A program made the translations under genes and the position numbers. Of a stretch of 64,000 nucleotides of DNA, positions 1 to 13,800 are shown in pieces. Under the pieces are notes generated by a model that had not been told where the DNA came from, searched no databases, and saw only the letters and a list, made by a program, of their open reading frames with translations. The stretch's first letter is position 1. Each line of letters begins with the position of its first letter. This DNA is from Manihot esculenta (lineage: Eukaryota; Streptophyta; Magnoliopsida; Malpighiales; Euphorbiaceae): contig NC_035162.2 in the NCBI RefSeq assembly GCF_001659605.2, positions 27,643,526 to 27,707,525 of the forward strand, given 5' to 3'.

Positions 1-1532
1 ATAATAAATAAATATGCAAAATGTGTATTAAAATTAAAATTAAAATTAAAATTAAAATATTTTTACATCTTTATCTTTTTTATTAAATTCAAAACAATAT
101 TAGTCATCAACAAAATTAATTATTACTAGGTGCTAATTATAATTGTCTAATAGATGTGTATTCCCTAATTATTGGCCTTTGTAAAACGAAAAAAATATAA
201 CATAAAATATATAAAAATAGAACATTTAATCAAAATTTTAATAAAATATAGCGCCTTCGAACCAGTACCTACCCTAAACGGATATAAATTTATTTTCTAT
301 AGGTTTTATGCTAAGGAAGCAGCTTTGTTTGCTGTTGATAATGGTTGGAAGGCATGTTCTTGTTGAGTCATTGGATGGATTAATTGATTGTGATTTTATG
401 AATTCTTGTTTTTTCTTATATATACAGCAGTCATATGCTTTGGGTGGCTTGTCTTTGTGTATTGGGGTTGGACCAATGATGCCTTGGTATCTTCTTGATG
501 GTGGCTTACTGCTCGAATTGGTGGCTTATAGCTCGACTTCTTGATGTACGGTACGGTGTCTGTTGATGGTCTCCACATGCTGATGCACTTTTTTGATTGA
601 TTTGGGATTGGCTTGAGCTGTTATCATGGTTTGGTCATGAGATTTAAAAATTTAGATTAAATTATATTTTAATTCTTTAAATTTAATAAAACATATAATT
701 TACACTATATATTTTTAAATTCAGTTATAAAATTTTATTTTATAATAAAATAATTCATTTAATTATATTTAAGATTATAATTGCTTATAAATAAGTACTT
801 ATATATTTTTTTTATAAACTAATATCTCATATTTATTTATTTTAATATATAATAAAATAATAAAATAAAAATTAAATTCAAAATCTTGACGCAACCTAAC
901 TCATACTAATAGTGAGAAATTTTTTTCGATCTAACTTTTCTTTTATCAGTGATTTATTTTTTAATTTAATTAGAATAAAATGATTTTTTATTTTATTGTT
1001 TTTCAATTAGAAAATACTAAAATTTCATAAATAAAAAGATTAATTTATAAATATAAATATATTACAATATTGAGTAATTTATAAAAATATAAAAATTTAA
1101 TTGAATTAAAAATATAAAGCACAAAGATATTATTTTATTTAATTAAATAAAATTTTAAGAATTAAATTTAAAAATATAAAAACTAATATGTATAATTTAC
1201 TAATAATATATAATAGAGAAAAATCTCGTGAAAAATATTATATTTTTTGTTATAAATTAAAGTATATTAATTTATAAAATATTACTTAAACATGGGTTAA
1301 ACCGCGAGTTTTTTAGTCATAAAATTTAATTATACATGTCATAAATAATTTAAAAATTTACATCATTAATGTATTTTTATTTTTATTTTAATTTTAAAAT
1401 TAAAAATATAAAAATATATCACAGAAATAAAAAATAACTGTGGAATCCACCACCCGTACAACTAATTTCTATTCAAATGAAAACTAGTATGTTTACGGTA
1501 GAGGATACGGTTACGGAGAGAGCAGCGAGAGG
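1..1532. other. AT-rich upstream region of the STR8-like gene
   Basis: No coding potential is supported here; the short ORFs have no recognisable domains and lie in very AT-rich DNA. Near position 30-58 there is a short (AAATT)n-type microsatellite. The last ~90 bases before 1533 become less AT-rich (1440-1532) and probably hold the 5' UTR and core promoter of the gene that starts at 1533. I could not identify a convincing TATA box. Confidence 0.5.
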
Positions 1533-1838
1533 ATGACAGTTTGCTGTGCCCGTCTCTCTGCTCCTTCCTCAGCTGCAGTTACGAACAGATATAGAATTTC
1601 TCTTACTCACAACTTTCCTCTCCATTCCAAAATATTCTATACTCTTAATTCGCTTACCCGCTCAAAATGTAGTCAAGCAGTGGTGAAGAGCGAGACGACA
1701 AGGAATCGGAACTTCGCAATTTCTCCAAATTCTAGTGTGGCGGTGCCTTCAGATGATTTCGTGGTTGTGAATTTTTATCGATTTGTGTTTATCGAAAATC
1801 CCCATGATGAAGTTGCGAAGCACCTCTCTTTCTTGAAG
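1533..1838 (+). CDS. STR8: STR8-like exon 1 (transit peptide and start of UPF0176 domain)
   Basis: The first ATG of the frame follows a purine-rich leader (GAGAGG ATG). The exon codes 102 residues: a Ser/Thr/Arg-rich plastid-type presequence, then [12 protein letters not shown], the opening strand of the TrhO N-terminal domain. The donor is TTGAAG/GTTTTC at 1839 in phase 0. The frame stays open into the intron to 1973, but that extension has no family resemblance and the next exon joins in phase from 1838. Confidence 0.85.
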
Positions 1839-4800
1839 GTTTTCACTAGTTTTCATTTCCTAACAGCATTTTTCTCTCATTGCTCTTACAATGTGAATTT
1901 GGACTTTGCTTTGGACATTTTATATATCATATTTAAGTTTCTAATAATCTTCACAAATGTGCAATTCTTTTAAGATGGAACGCAAGTATTTAGAAAGTAA
2001 AAGCCTCTCAATTTCTTTTTTGCTTGAAACTGATCCTTTCTGCTTATTTGTGTCATCAGGATCTTGACATACATGGCCGCATTTATCTGAGTGAACAAGG
2101 CATTAATGCCCAGGTATTGTTTCTGAGCTTTTATTCTCTCTAGTCACCATATTTTTATGCTTTGATCATCTAATCTACTTATAATTCTCTGATTCGATGC
2201 GTCTTGTTCTTCTTTGTTTCATAAATGTGCTTTATTTCTTTACACCTTGGTAGCGGAGCCAGAAATCTTATTTTTTGGGGGGTGGGGCGACCAAACCTCT
2301 TCCAATAAATAATGGTAATTAGAGTTGAAACAGTAGCCTTTTCTTAGTTGAAACAGAGGAGTCGCTGATGAAGAGTTCGTTGGAGGGAGCTGCAAAAACC
2401 TCAAGACTCGTTTAAGGAGAGAGTCTCTAATCTCACAGGAAATTGTAATTAATCTGATTCATGCCTTTATTGATGGCTGCAATGCTCTTTCTATAGTAAA
2501 GAGTTACTTGGCTGAAATAGAAGTCTACTTTGAATAAAATCTTAAGGCAATAATACTCTTAAAGAATTTAATCCTAATCTGTAAGTAAAAGTAGTCCTAA
2601 TCTGTAAGTAATTAAACTCTAGCTATAATCTAAAAATAAAAGAGTCCTAACCTGTGAGTAATTCAACTCCAGCTTTCTGCTGAAGTTTATCCGAAGCTGT
2701 TTTCTGCTGCAATTAAACCTCCAAGAGCCTTAAGTCCTTGCTTCTTCACACCTCTTGTAGTGTTTGCCAATGAATGTATCTGTAACAGATGACTTCAGCC
2801 GTAAGATATTCTATGTTTTATGGAAATAAAACATGTACTTTTTTTTACATCCTTAATGTCGTATTGTTTTCCTTATTAAATATATTCTAATGCATCTCTT
2901 CTTTCATGTGTTGTCTTGAATTCATTCCCCTGAACCTCAAAGTCCTATGACACATGATGTTTATCCGTATATGTTCTTCCATTTCTATGACCTATGCTAC
3001 ATTGCTGATCCAATGGTTAATGCGTACTCCATGCATCTACCACTTGAAAGCTGATTATTTTATTTGAATAGTGCTTCAAAAAGGTCACTTGTCCAACTGT
3101 CAATATACCTATGTATAGTGGATGCATCTGTGGTATTGATCAACTAGTATTAAATCTGTTTAACTGATATTATTATGATGTGGCTAAGTATAACGTCAAA
3201 TGTTCTGCAAACAATAAGTTAAACTGGAGGTAATGGAATGCGGTCAGTGATGAATATGGCTTCATGGTAAGTTAACCTTTTTCATAATGCAATTACCGCT
3301 GGCAGCCAACAAACTGTTTCTCTTCTTAATTAAATGGACCTTTTCTTTGCAAAGGACAAGTTAAGGAAAATCACTTTTAGCTTAGCATGAATGTCATTAT
3401 GAGTAAGCCAAAATATTCTGGGTACAAAATGTGCAAAAATTTGTTGTATCTTAATATTTTCTTCTAATGTTCCGTGTCATTTTGCAGTTCAGTGGACCAT
3501 CAAAAGATGCTCTTGCATATGTTGAATGGTTAAGAGAAGATATCAGATTTTCTGATATATTGGTTCAAGTGTCTCCAGCAATAAATGGCCATGCCTTCCC
3601 AAAATTAAAGCTGCGCTACAAACCCTCATTAGTTCAGGCAAGAAATAAATTTTGCATCATGTGGGAGGAGACAACCTATTAAGTGAAATAAGAGAGTGAG
3701 GCTTACTGCTTCTTTATTGAAAGTTGCTATTTTCCTTGTGATTGAAATATACTCAAAATTCAACCAAGTGCATAAAAAAAATTTGTCGTTTGGCCAGCCA
3801 CTCACTTTTTCAATTTGATTAATCGAGTCCAAAGTTATTCACATGGACCCAAACAAATGTTAAGATAGATTGTTAAATCTGATACATGGGACCAATGACA
3901 TAATAAAAATATTATTGTATTTAAAGAATCACAAAATTGAACTTTAAGTGAAGAATTTTGTGAGAAATTTTTTATTCTATTCCGATTGAATTGATCTTTA
4001 TAAGGTTTGAGTATTTATACACAAAGAATCAATCTAAATTAGAAATATTTACAATAAGAATAAAATTCCTATAATTAAGCCTAATTAGAATCCCAAAGAT
4101 CTGAATCCTCCTAATTAGGAACCTTCTATATTGGTCAATACTCCCCTCAAGTTGGTGCACATATATCACACATGCCCAACTTGCAAATCGAGATGTGATA
4201 GGTCTTGTTGTTGAGCTTTTTGGTAAATATATCAGCTAGCTGTTCATCAGAAATCACGTGATCTAATCTTAAGACACTATTTATTAACTTATCTTTAATG
4301 AAGTGTCGATCAATCTCTATGTGTTTCGTTCGGTCATGCTGAATCAGATTGTGAGTTATACTGATAGCAGTTTTGTTGTTACAGTACAGGAGGAGTTTGT
4401 CCCTCTCCAACAATTTCAATTCCTCCAATAATCTCTGCAATCATAAGAATTCACAAACACCTTGTGCCATCCCTCTATATTCTGCCTCAGTACTTGATTG
4501 AGCAACAACATTTTGCTTTTTGCTTTTCTAATTAACAAGGTTTCTTCCCACAAGTGTGCAGTAACCGCTAGTTGACCTCCTATCATCAAGGGATTCAGCT
4601 CAATCTGCATCTGTAAATGCGTGTATGCGGATATGACTATGTTTAGAGAATAGAAAACCTTTTCCAAAAGCAGACTTCAAGTATTGCAAAATGCGAAAAA
4701 CAACTTTCATATGAGACTCACGAGGATCATGCATAAACTGACTGACTAAGTTGACTGCATATGCTATGTCTGATCGAGTATGCAAAAGATAAACTAGTCT

Positions 4801-7800
4801 GCTTACCAACCTTTGATATCCCCCAATATCCATTGATTCGCCACTCCCTACTTGTAGCTTGTGATTGCTCTTAATGGGAGTTTCTGCTGGTTTGCAGCCT
4901 AACATATCAGTTTCTTCTAAAAGATCCAAAATGTATTTTCTCTAAGAAATAAATATTTTCTTCTTTGATTTGTCAACCTCGATTCTCAAGAAATATTAAA
5001 GTGTTTCTGGATCTTTAATTTCAAACTCCTGAGCCAAAAGCTTCTTCAGCTGACTTATCTTTTCAGTGTCATCTCCTGTCGTTACTATATTATTAACGTA
5101 GACTATGAAAAAAGTAATTTTACCCTTATGATGTCTGATAAATAGGGTATGGTCAACATTGCTCTGTTGATAGTCAAAGGAAATCACAACTCTATTGAAT
5201 CGATCAAACCAAACTCTAGATGATTGCTTCAACCCATACAAAACCTTTTTTAGCTTGCACACCTTTTCTTGTATTTTGTCATCAGCAAATATAGGAGGAA
5301 TTTCTATGTACACTTCCTCTAATTCTTTGTGAAGGAATGTATTTTTCACATCAAGTTGTAGGTTCTAGTCAAGATTAGCGGTGCAAGATAGCAATACTCT
5401 GATTGAGTTCATTTTGGCAACAGGGACAATTGTCTCCTAGTAATCCACTCTATAGGTTTGAGTGTATCCCTTAGCAACTAGACTGGCCTTGAATAATTCC
5501 ATCCAACATAAAATTTAATTTTATAATAAACTTGTAACTTGTAAAGTTCATGAAATTAAAAGATATTTAAAAATATAATCAAAACTAAGTTATACAACTT
5601 AATAATAAGTGCAAACATATCAAATAAACATAACATCCATAAATTTTAAACATCATATATAGTAACTTGCCTTAATTCTCAATTAATACCACCAGAATGA
5701 TCGTCTAAGACAGGTTTTTGAGTAGAAATTGAAGTATATAGGCTACTGTAAAAAAAGTTAAGAGAAATATGGCAATTTGTGGCTTGAAAAGTTGAAATGG
5801 AGGCTGGAAATAAGTATGGAAGAAAAGAAGTATAGAAGAACTCTCTGTGTGCTGGAGCCTGGAGTTGGAGAAGTGCTGGAGATGGAGAGAGTGTTGGTTG
5901 CTGGATGAAAAGAGTAACTAAAGACCAAAGACAAAAGACTAAAGAGAAAAAGTAGAGAAATCAGTTTTTTTTCCTCTTTAACAATATATTTTCATGTGAC
6001 AAAGGCCGGTGCTGGGTGAATAAAATAGGCACTCTGCAAGATTCTTGAAGTTGAGCAATTGATTTGAAATAAAGAAAAGTAATGGTCGTTACGGCCGTTA
6101 CATCACGGCTAATAACGGCTGTTACGGTTGTGTAACTGCAATAACAGCCATTACAGCAACAAAATTTTTCTGCCGTTATTTATCGGCCTTAACGACCATG
6201 ACTAGCTTCCAAACTTGTAAATAACATAACGACCGTTATTTAAAACCATAGCTGGGGCTAAGATTGCATCTCTCCAATAGGTTTTTGGCAGGTTCATGGT
6301 GAAAAAGAGAGATCGGGCTACTTAACAGGTGTCTATTTTTTCGTTTAGTAACACCATTTTGGGCAGTAGTGTAAGGACAACTAATTTGATGCAGGATCCC
6401 ATTAGACTCCAGATAAGCAGCAAAAGGTCCATTCATGTACTCTGTACCATTATCAGTTCTCAAAACTTTTATCTTATCATAAAATTGAGTACAAATCATC
6501 TTGTGAAAAGATTGAAAGCAAGAAACTGCATCACTCTTTACCTTTATCAATAAACCCAAGTCATGTGAGTGCAACAATCAATAAAAGTAACAAATCAACG
6601 ATTACCAGATAGTGAGAGTGTTTGAGTAGGTCCCCAAACGTTAGAATGAATGGTCACAAAAAGAATCATACTCCTATTGTTACTGGAGGGATAAGAGGTT
6701 ATTATATGCTTAGCATACTCACAAGCATCATAAACTAAAGAACCACATTGAGCTTTGTAAAATAAATCAAGACAAAGTTTCTTTAAAGCAAAGAATGATG
6801 GGTGTCATAACCGTCAATGCTACTCAATGATTTCCTGGTTGATATCCTGATTTCTTCCAAAAAGAGACCGAGGTGAATTCAAACTCAAATTCCCTTTTAA
6901 TATATATAAGTCATCATGCAGTCTACCATTGCTAATTCTCTTTCCAATTTCAAGGTCCTAAATAACATAATGGTTAGGAAAAAATTCAATTTTACAGTTA
7001 AGTACTTTGGTGAGAGCACTAACAGTTAAAAGATTAATAGGAAAATAAAAAACAAATGATAGCTTGATATTTGGAGTACAAACAATAGAACCGGTTCCAG
7101 AGACAGAAGTGAAGGAACTATTGTCTATTCTGACAATATCCTTTTATGGATATGAAAGATAATTAAGGAAGCTTTTAGAGGAATCCATCATGTGTCTATT
7201 TGTGCCAGAATTAATAATCCATGGAGCAAAATTAATAGATGAAACGAAAGCATTATCAAAGGCCCTTGCATTTTCCATATTAGTCAATTTCTTGTCTGCC
7301 ATTTCAAGGAGAAGAACAAACTATTTTTTTTTAAAAACAAGTAAAAAACTACTATTCACCGAAGAAGCAGAGGCGAAAAGGCATGGGACTGGGTTAGTCA
7401 GAGGCTCGACATGAAAGGGAGGTCGCTAGAAAGGAGAGCCATCCGAAAAGGGCACCAGAGAAAGACCTACGCGCGTGGCCGTAGTAATATTTAAAGAATA
7501 ATATTGTGGGTCTCATAAATTTACTTTCCAATATAGCAATGGTGTTGAAAAATGCTATTTAATTTAGACTTGATGAATAATTATACAAAAAAAAAAAAGA
7601 GTAAAAGTCTTGATTGACTAAAAAATTTGTTTAAAGTGTTTAATTGACTCTTGGCCATAACAATGAGGGCCAAAATAAGCCTTTGGCTAAAATTTTATCA
7701 TGAAATGATTTTCTAGTTTATTAAATATATTTTTTTCTATTTGGAATTAATGAATTAAAATTAAAAGAACTTTTACATGTTTTTTAGTTCTTTTTGCCAT

Positions 7801-10800
7801 GTATAAGTTTTTGAATATGCGTGCATGTGCATATCCATTCATTTTGCTTTTGTTCTTTCCTCATCAGTTGGAAGGAGGCATTTCACACCTTCCTTTGTTG
7901 AATCCGTCGGTGAGAGCAACACCTCTAACACCATTTGAGTGGAGAAAAAGATTAGAAGCAGCACATGAAATTGATGTGATGTCAAATTCAACTATTGGTT
8001 CAAATTATGTTCTATTGGATGTAAGAAATGGTATGTTTTCTTAAACTTTCTTCTAGCTTGGATTCTCATTGTTGGAAGTGCTACTATTCATTGCTCTCTC
8101 TCTCTCTCTCGTGCACGTGTAATGTTTTCATGTGGACACCCTTTAATGAGAGGTTAGCTAATAAATAAAATAAATCATAAATTTATAGAGTAGGCATTGT
8201 AGGTTTGGAGATTTAATTGCTTTCATCAATGTTTGCTTGAGTAAAATTAGAGTGATATTTTGAGTAAAATTAACAGAGCTTGTGCCAACTATGGGAGGAT
8301 TAAAGCCATCAACTATTCAAACATGGTCTTATGTTAGACATGGAGAGTAGGAAAGAAAAATTTTGGAAGAACCTGTCATATATTTATTTGCTCCGGAGTC
8401 TAAGATCCACTTACAAGCATTATGATTAGCAAGAGAGGCAATACCAGGTTTTGACAAAGACAAAGCACCGGAAAGGGCAATTGTGTTGCCTTCAACCATG
8501 TCAAAACAAAAAGGAAAGGCTACTATAGGAGCATGAAGAATTTTTTAATTCTACTTCTATTGAATTGATCTTTACAAAGTTTGAGTATTTATACACAAAG
8601 AATTAACCTAAATTAGGAATATTTACAATAAAAATAAAATCTCTATAATCAACCCTAATTAGGATCCCAAAGATTTGAATCCTCCTAATTAGGAACTTTT
8701 TATTTTGGTCAACACTCCCCTTCAAGTTAGTGCTTAGATATCACATATGCTCAACTTGCAAACCAAGGTGTGATAGGTCTTGTTGCTGAGTCCTTTAGTA
8801 AACACATTAGCTAGCTGTTCATCGGAAGTCACGTGATCTAACTTCAATACACCATTTATTAACTTCTCTTTAATGAAGTGTTGATCAATCTATGTGCTTC
8901 GTTTAGTCATGTTGAACCGGATTATGAGTTATACTGATAGCAGCTTTGTTGTCACAGTACAAGAAGAGTTTGTCCCTCTCCAATAGTTTCAATTCCTCCG
9001 ACAATCTCTGCAACCATAAGAGTTTACAAACACCTTGTGCCATCCTCTATATTCCGCCTCAGCACTTGATCGAACAACAATACTTTGCTTTTTTACTTCT
9101 CCAAATGATAAAGTTTCCTTCCATAAGTGTACAGTAACCACAAATCGACCTTCTATCATCAAGGGACCCTGCCCAATCTGGATCTGTGAATGCATGTATG
9201 CTAAGATGATCGTGTTTAGAAAATAAGAGACCTTTTTCAGGAGTAGACTTCAAGGATCGCAAATGCGAAAAACAACTTATATGTGAGACTCACGAGGTTC
9301 ATGCATAAACGGTCTAACTAAGCTGACTACATATGCTATGTCTGGTCGAGTATGTGAAAGACCAATATCCTCTGATTTACCAATCCCTGCTTGTAGCTTG
9401 TGATTGCTCTCAATGGGAGTTTCTGTTGGTTTGCAACCTAATATATCAATTTCTTTCAAAAGATCCAGAATGTATTTTCTCTGAGAAATAAAGATTCCCT
9501 TCTTTGACCTAGTAACTTCGATTCCCAGGAAATATTGCAGTTTTCCTATATCTTTAATTTCAAACTCTTGAGCCAAAAGCTTTTCTAACCGAGTCATCTC
9601 TTTAGTGTCATCCCTTGTCATTACTATGTCATCAACATAGACTATGAGAAAAGTAATTTTACCCTTGTGATGTCTGATAAATAGGGTATGGTCAGCATTA
9701 CTCTGTTGATAGCCAAAGGGAATCATAGCTCTGCTAAATTGATCAAACCAAGCTCTGGGTGACTGCTTCAACCCATACAAAGTCTTCTTTAGCCTGCATA
9801 CCTTTCATTGTATTTTTTCATTAGCAAATCCAGGGGGGATTTCTATATACACTTCCTCTTCTAAGTCTTTGCGGTGGAATGCATTTTTTACATCAAATTG
9901 CTGTAGGTTCTAGTCAAGGTTGACAATGCAAGATAGCAATACTCTGATTGAGTTTATTTTGGCAACAGGGGCAAATGTCTCCTGGTAATCCACTCCATAG
10001 GTTTGAGAGTATCCCTTGGCAACTACTCTAGCCTTGAATTTTTCAATTGATCCATCTGCTTTGTGTTTCACAATGAACACCCATTTGCAGCCAACTGGTT
10101 TTTTTCCAAGTGGAAGAGACATCAACTCCCAGGTCTCATTTTTAGCTAAGGCTTTCATTTTTTCAATCATTGCTCCCTTCAAATTAGAATCTTTGAGAGT
10201 TTCTTTCCAATCCTATGGGATAAATACAGAGGAAATAAACAAGGCAAAGGCTTTATAAGGTGGAGACAAAGAATCATAAGAGAAAAAGTTAGAAATAGAG
10301 TGCTTTGTGCAAGATCTAACTCCTTTTCTTTGAGCAATTAGTTTATTTAGATCATCAATAGACTCAAGATTTAGAGATGACTTACCAGATGAAGAAGAGG
10401 AAGATTATTGACACTGAGTAGGCTGCACAATGGCTTTTTATGCTTCTGTTTTGTCTCTTGTTGAGCATTTCCTTAAATCTGGATTATCCAAATGCCTAAT
10501 TTTGTCATCAATAGTCTCCCCCTCCCCCTGTATGATAGTCTCCTGATCACCAATAGTCTCCCTCTGTATAGTAGCCTCCTCTAGAGTAAAATGTTTTGGA
10601 GTTATAGGACTAGGAATCATCTTTTCTCTCTTATTGTCTTCCCCCTAAAGAGGTGATGGGATAGTACCGAAGTAAGATTCGGTCTCTCTAAATGTAACAT
10701 CCATACTGACAAAATATTTTCTAGATGGAGGGTGATAACACTTGTAACCCTTTTCTGTGGGAAAGTACCCAACAAACACACATTTAAGAGCCCTTGGATC

Positions 10801-13800
10801 GAGCTTTCCATCTGTCGTAGTATGAAAAAAATACTTGTATCCAAACACCTTTGGTAGAATAGTATAAGCATTTTTCCTTTGTAGCACTTCTAAAGGGTTT
10901 TTAAAGGCAAAAACTTTGAGAGGCATTCTTTTAATGAGATAAGTTGCGGCTAAGACTGCATCTCTCCAATAGGTTTTTGGAATGTTCATGGTGAAAAGGA
11001 GAGATCGGACTACTTCTAACAGGTGCCTATTTTTTCTTTCAGCAATACCATTTTGGACACTAGTGTAAGGACAACTAGTTTAATGCAGTATTTCATTAGA
11101 CTCCCGATAAGTAAAAAAACGGCCATCCATGTTTTTGGGACACTCTTCTTGATTTCTTCCCTTAGTTCCTCCTTTGCTGACTCATGTAGAGCCTTAATAC
11201 TCTCTTCAATCTCTTCCATCTTTGCCATTCTGGATTCCTTATTGACTACTCTGGATCTTGTCATCTCACTATAGTAGAGCTTCGAAATTCAACTGGTTCC
11301 ATCAGCGACAGAAGGGAGCAATTTGGGCCCTTGCAACTTAGCTCTGATACCAAATGTCAATAGATTTGGATCTTGACAAATAGAATTTTGGGATGAGAAA
11401 AGAGAAGAATATATTAGATGAGGTGAGAGGAGAATTTAGAGTGAGATGAGGAAAGAATTAGAGGTGTTTGGAAAGGGATAATTGCATTATTTTTCTTGCC
11501 TTTCCATCACATACCATTCCCGTTTTATACAAGAATCTGAGTATAACCGTCTCTAACAACTTTTGTGTTAGGGTCCCGAACCTGAGATCGAGTTAGGGGT
11601 CTTTCGTAGATGGAAGTGGAAGGTGTTTGTGAGGGTGAGGACGTGGTGTTCTTTTTGCGACCTATCTTGAAGAATTAGAAGACTCAATTAGAGGGAATCT
11701 CAAACCTCTGAGTTAAAGTACTCAAAACTATAATGATTTCCAAGCTGATTTCTTCATTGATAATTATTGAATATTTATATAGGATGTAAACCACCCTTTG
11801 CTACATCAATGGAATCATGACTTGATCATGGAGTCACAACCTCCTAAGATAATGGAAATAACTGAAAGTGGAGATACCCTCCTTATATTGCGGAAATACT
11901 AACAAATGCTTAAAGAAAAATTCAACAACTAAAAATAGAAACTAAACTGGTCAACCTTCAATCCTTACTGCTTCCCCATCTTCAGTGGGCTGTACACGTG
12001 GCTGTTTCTTTTGACTGTGGGTGTAACGTGTATACACTTGTAATGGCTTTGTATCATTTTGCCTCCAAAACTCTACTACAACTATCACTTACTAGCCTTC
12101 CTATTCGTTCTAGAATATGTGATGGAATCTTTCAAGGGGAAGGTATTCATATGATAGAGTTTTGATATATAGAAGAAAAGGGAAATTTAGTGTCTCACAT
12201 GTAGGAAGGACGCAAGTTTATAATGTTTTTCTCCTTGTTGGTAACAGTCACAGGTGGAGTTTGTTATGCCAGCTGGAGAAGTTGTTGCAAAGCTTGTGGG
12301 AAGGCAGGTTGTAATAGCCATATAAGCTTGTAATAAGATGAAAAAATGTATGCATATATATAATAAATTGAACGAAAGAATTGTGAGTTCCTGCAGTAAT
12401 TTCTTCTCCCAATCCCTGTTTCTCTATTTTCTACATCTTTAAAACTTTTTGTTTGCATCAAAATTTTTGTATCACGAAACATTCATATAATTTTTTAAAG
12501 ACCAACTTTGTAATAAATTACTCATTTGACTTTAACATCAATTATCATAGATATGAGATCACAGTGATTTTTTTTTTTCAATTCTTTTTTAGTGTTGATT
12601 GGGATCAGTTTTGCTAATTTTGTAAAGTAATTTATGACAGCAGCCAATATGATTTGAAATGATTTAGCACAAATAATGCATTTTTCAACGCAGAAGGACG
12701 AACTAGTGAGTTTCTCCATAAGTAGTAATTTTTCCTAAATAATAGCTGTAGTATTCAGTACATGTTATCATCCCAGTTAAATAAAATACTTGTCATGTAC
12801 AAGAAAATCACGTTCGAGAAGAAAATAACAGAGAAATGAAGGAATAAGAGCTATAATAATGTGAAGTGGCGATGGGGTTGCAAAGGTGGAGCGTAGCAGT
12901 TGGATGGAAGAAGAGTAAAGCTGTAACAGAAGTGAGAAGAGGTGTTTAAATCTAATAGGCAGGAATAGTTATTGTAGTAACAACACCTCTATAAAACACT
13001 GATACTTTGTTCACAAATAATAACGAACCAGAATATCTTTCCGCTATTTTCTCTCTGTCCCGATCCTTTTCTTGCTATCTTTCTCCTTGTTTCTTCTCTT
13101 CTAGTATTCCAATTCTGAAAGTATAATTGTAGCGATCAAGAACCCCAACAATACTCCAACGCTGGAGATTTTACTCATTATATATGTGCATATTCAATGG
13201 CCATAATTTCATGATTGAAAGTACAGCTGCCATTATTTCTTCATATCAGGTTATGAGTGGGATGTTGGTCATTTCATTGGAGCTCGGCGACCTGATACAG
13301 ACTGCTTCAGGAGCACTTCTTGTGGACTAACAAATAGAGAGGTAAGATATGTTTATTAATGTGTGATCAAATCATCACAGCGGAATATTGAACACATTGA
13401 TGACCAATTGATTTCCACCAGAATCTGTAGTTCAACAGACTTGTTTGGGCACTTCCTGTTTTGCATGTTTGTTTCTGTGGATAACATTAATTGCTCTTAG
13501 TTTTAGTTGCTTATTATTATTTATTTATCTTTTACATCTGAAATAGGAGTACAAAACTTTTGTATAAATGTCACCTGTGGTTATAACAAAAGATGGTGTT
13601 CTCTTGATCTTAGGCTGCCCCCTTTTAGGGTCTGTTTGGTGTATCTTGTTTCTTGGACGTGCTTGTCCATGTATGTTAGTTAAAGTTGTATATGTGAAAA
13701 ATGGCTTGATGAAACAGGTAAAAGCCACTTTTTGTGGTTATCACTTGTTCTGGCAACCTGCTTCTCTTTAAGACATGGAATAACAGAAAACAAATGTCTC

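Larger units (their letters stand above)
3949..7330 (-). mobile_element. Degenerate Ty1/copia retrotransposon, copy 1 (intron 3)
   Basis: Reading on the minus strand from about 7330 down to 3949, one finds a protease region (7160-7240), integrase core (6236-6577), RT N-part (from about 5500 down), RT with the YVNN-type version of YVDD (4996-5349), RNase H (4147-4667) and a 192-bp LTR. Several frames are broken. The protease motif reads NSGTNRHM where the family has DSGANRHM, so the catalytic Asp is lost. About 0.9 kb between integrase and RT is missing relative to copy 2 and is replaced by unrelated DNA at 5508-6245. The 5' end, with PBS and 5' LTR, is not recognisable beyond about 7330. Confidence 0.85.
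8534..11131 (-). mobile_element. Degenerate Ty1/copia retrotransposon, copy 2 (intron 4)
   Basis: Same family as copy 1. On the minus strand: integrase (11020-11131 downward, 10645-10989), linker, RT (9910-10182, 9277-9780), RNase H (8989-9262) and a 181-bp 3' LTR (8534-8714). The RT keeps the VYVDDIVM active site and [19 protein letters not shown]. Short frameshifts separate the blocks. Upstream of the integrase core the copia sequence stops abruptly near 11131 and continues as gypsy sequence in the same orientation. Confidence 0.88.

Noticed and set aside
1839..1973. Readthrough of exon 1 as the true C-terminus of a short 146-residue protein
   Set aside because: The family continues in exon 2 in the same phase, there is a good GT donor at 1839, and the extension has intron-like composition.
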